In this document: positions 62,568 through 64,000 of the stretch, one piece after another
Layout of the letters: each line of letters opens with the position of its first letter
Numbering within the stretch: the first letter of the stretch is position 1
Assembly: GCF_046237625.1 (NCBI RefSeq)
Contig: NZ_CP143545.1
Coordinates: 2,418,001-2,482,000 of the forward strand
Length of the DNA stretch: 64,000 nt
DNA from: Paraperibacillus esterisolvens
GTDB lineage: Bacteria > Bacillota > Bacilli > Bacillales > DSM-1321
Direction: 5' to 3'
The notes under the pieces: model-generated
The model's input: only the letters and a program-made list of their open reading frames with translations
What the model was told of the DNA's origin: nothing
Database searches by the model: none
Position numbers and translations under genes: made by a program

Positions 62568-63158
62568 TCATTGCGGCATCAGCCTGACTGCTCCATCCAG
62601 ACGAATGAACTCCCCATTCAGCATAGGATTTTCAAGGATTGCCTTTACCAGCCGGGCATATTCTGCCGGCTTTCCAAGACGGGGAGGGAAGGGAACTGAA
62701 CTGCCAAGCTCTTTCCTTGCTTCTTCGGGCAGAGAGGCAAACATGGAGGTATCAAACAGGCCCGGATCTATAGTCATCACCCTGATTCCATGGACTGCGA
62801 ATTCCCGGGCAAGCGGCAGTGTCAGCCCTGCCACACCTGCTTTGGAGGCACTATACTCAGCCTGTACAAGCTGTCTTTCAAAGCCGGCAATCGAAGCGGT
62901 ATTGATGATAACACCCCTTCTCCGTCTCCATCCTTATCATTACCTGCCATTCTCTCTGCAGTAAGCCTGAATTGAAAAGTTCCTATCAGATTTACCCCTA
63001 TAACTCTTTCAAATGATTCAAGATTAAATTTGTTTAAAGTGCTGCACGGCGCTCTCGAGTGAGAGCTTTACCTTCCCCTCATCCCTTATATCACAAGGAC
63101 AGTAAATCACAGACCTGCCCAATTCCTTGGTGATAGCGTTACAATCCTTTACTTTCAT
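62568..63158 (-). pseudogene. Broken SDR dehydrogenase (3-hydroxyacyl-CoA dehydrogenase type)
   Basis: The 3' part encodes a normal SDR end: INTASIAGFERQ, the catalytic YSASKAG, REFAVHGIRVMTIDPG and NGEFIRLDGAVRL. Upstream, NLIGTFQFRLTAERMAG is in another frame, one base lost near GGAGAAGGGG (about 62925). Further upstream MKVKDCNAITKELGRSVIYC is followed by a stop, and the stretch carrying the NNAG motif is deleted. The N-terminal GxxxGxG nucleotide-binding motif is also absent. The intact gene would have supplied the hydroxyacyl step to the adjoining beta-oxidation operon. Confidence 0.85.
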
Positions 63159-63480
63159 ATGAAGCCCCTTAATTTAACAAAATATTCTGACTAAATCGCG
63201 CATGAGAAGACTTAGAAGTGGATACTAAAGATTATGGTGGAAATGTTTTGAGGATTCTTATGGAGAATTATACCTGTATTCTATCAAATTATTCTACATT
63301 AAAGCCATCGATTAGATTAGAAGACTTGACAGAAAGTTTAAAAGCGGGCCTGCATTATTATTCAGCTGCAAGCCAGCCATCATCATTATATTCGTCTCAG
63401 CCTCTGCTTATCATGCAATTTTAAATATAGAATTTAAAATAACATCCATATTCATCCGGAAATAATGTGAATTCTCTCTT
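63159..63480. other. Intergenic stretch, no supported gene
   Basis: A plus-strand frame of 68 codons from a GTG at 63218 has only a weak purine stretch upstream and no recognisable family. Part of the region may be the lost 5' end of the SDR gene and its promoter. Confidence 0.4.
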
Positions 63481-63507
63481 AAAAGAAAAAAGACGCATAT
63501 CGCGTCT
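63481..63507 (-). terminator. Terminator after the BNR-repeat gene
   Basis: On the minus strand AGACGC/GCGTCT with a 5-nt loop precedes TTTTTTCTTTT. Confidence 0.82.
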
Positions 63508-63518
63508 CCATGAGGCAG

Positions 63519-64000
63519 TTACTTCTTTTTTGAACTCTTTATCTGCTCCCATGTCTGTCCAGAATTCCTGGAAAGGAAAATTTCATTTTCATAGGTTGCT
63601 GCAGCAATCGTTTCCTGGTCCTCCGGATTTATACTCAGATAAAGAATGGGGTTGTTTGGCTTGGCATCCAGAAACGACAATTGTCTCTTGCTCATAGTGG
63701 CAAGGTCCAGCAGGTAGATGGATGGCCTTCCCTCATTTATGTCCGCATAAACAATCGAGCCTTCCCCAAATACCAGGGCAGTGACAGGAGCTTCAGACGG
63801 AAAAAGTCGAAAGGATTCACCAAAATCAGTGGAAAGGAAAATGCCTTCTTTGGCAAATATGCCAATGCTGCCCGCCTGATCAGGATGAGCCGCAATCCCG
63901 CCGAGCTGTTTGGACGTCAAACCCTTAAGCTTGCTTTTCGACCATTTCTTTCCTCCGTCAGCAGTATGGAGAATTCTGCCCTCTATCCTGCTAAAAAGGT
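63519..64000 (-). CDS. BNR/Asp-box beta-propeller protein (F510_1955-like), 5' end outside window
   Basis: The frame is open to the right edge, giving the last 160 or so residues. Two Asp-box motifs are visible, one in HTADGGKKWSKSKLKG and one in LSRNSGQTWEQI, with a degenerate one in STDFGESFRLF. The repeats indicate a beta-propeller like the secreted F510_1955 family of Bacillus glycosylhydrolase-like proteins. The N-terminus, including any lipoprotein signal, is not in the window. Function unproven. Confidence 0.75.
   Translation of the reverse strand, partial: LFSRIEGRILHTADGGKKWSKSKLKGLTSKQLGGIAAHPDQAGSIGIFAKEGIFLSTDFGESFRLFPSEAPVTALVFGEGSIVYADINEGRPSIYLLDLATMSKRQLSFLDAKPNNPILYLSINPEDQETIAAATYENEIFLSRNSGQTWEQIKSSKKK

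Noticed and set aside
63218..63424. Plus-strand frame of 68 codons
   Set aside because: GTG start with a poor upstream sequence and no family; more likely chance.
1..64000. CRISPR arrays, tRNA or rRNA genes, prophage, intact insertion sequences
   Set aside because: No regularly spaced repeats, cloverleaf or rRNA signatures, phage structural genes or transposases were recognised.

Overview
The window is a chromosomal segment of an aerobic, endospore-forming Bacillaceae bacterium. The evidence is an alpha/beta-type SASP, two YjcZ-type sporulation peptides, RsbR-type stressosome genes, tandem tryptophan T-boxes, an S-box (SAM) riboswitch, Bacillus-type families (YndM, YckD, YdjO, YetF) and Firmicute-style AGGAGG ribosome binding sites throughout. 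No rRNA, tRNA, CRISPR array, prophage or intact insertion sequence was seen. I cannot name the species.

Layout. 0.1-4.7 kb: formate dehydrogenase operon on the minus strand (molybdopterin subunit, DUF1641 partner, FdhD). 4.8-7.1 kb: a run of small genes of unknown function. 7-14 kb: phosphatidylserine synthase, YjcZ peptides, Nudix hydrolase, an RsbR paralogue, DedA, a YfhP-like membrane hydrolase, cold-shock protein, YndM and azoreductase. 14-15.1 kb: a gene-poor AT-rich stretch. 15.1-25.6 kb: secreted esterase, alkaline phosphatase, YtcJ-like amidohydrolase, membrane-anchored subtilase, YetF, M20 amidohydrolase plus VOC protein, and SASP. 25.7-29.9 kb: a frameshifted acetyltransferase, AI-2E-type exporter, LysE exporter and a badly decayed RsbR copy. 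30-39 kb: YdcZ and a MetE-like methyltransferase under an S-box, a candidate small RNA, Ohr, EamA transporter, PpiB, acetyltransferase, amidase, hydrolase and an ABC exporter. 39-46.3 kb: a complete trpEGDCFBA operon behind two tandem T-boxes. 46.3-58.5 kb: MocA oxidoreductase, YdjO, an orphan HicB-like protein, GH36 alpha-galactosidase, Dps, a divergent FtsH-like protease, DHH phosphoesterase, chemoreceptor, YckD, DinB and an MBL hydrolase. 58.6-63.2 kb: a fatty-acid oxidation operon (acyl-CoA ligase, thiolase, acyl-CoA dehydrogenase) whose first gene, an SDR dehydrogenase, is broken. The right edge cuts a BNR/Asp-box protein.

How the parts work together. The trp operon carries its own glutamine amidotransferase gene and is read through two tRNA-Trp sensing terminators, so tryptophan supply is sensed as uncharged tRNA. 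The methionine-related gene is controlled by SAM. Most genes end at clear intrinsic terminators, which define transcription units well.

The least explained material is: a dispersed intergenic repeat (four copies, each placed and oriented the same way relative to the end of a neighbouring transcript); a promoter-to-terminator RNA of about 118 nt with a predicted three-way junction between ohr and the S-box; a divergent FtsH paralogue; and the small unknown genes at 4.8-7.1 kb. I did not find a clear multi-gene defence or other wholly new system.
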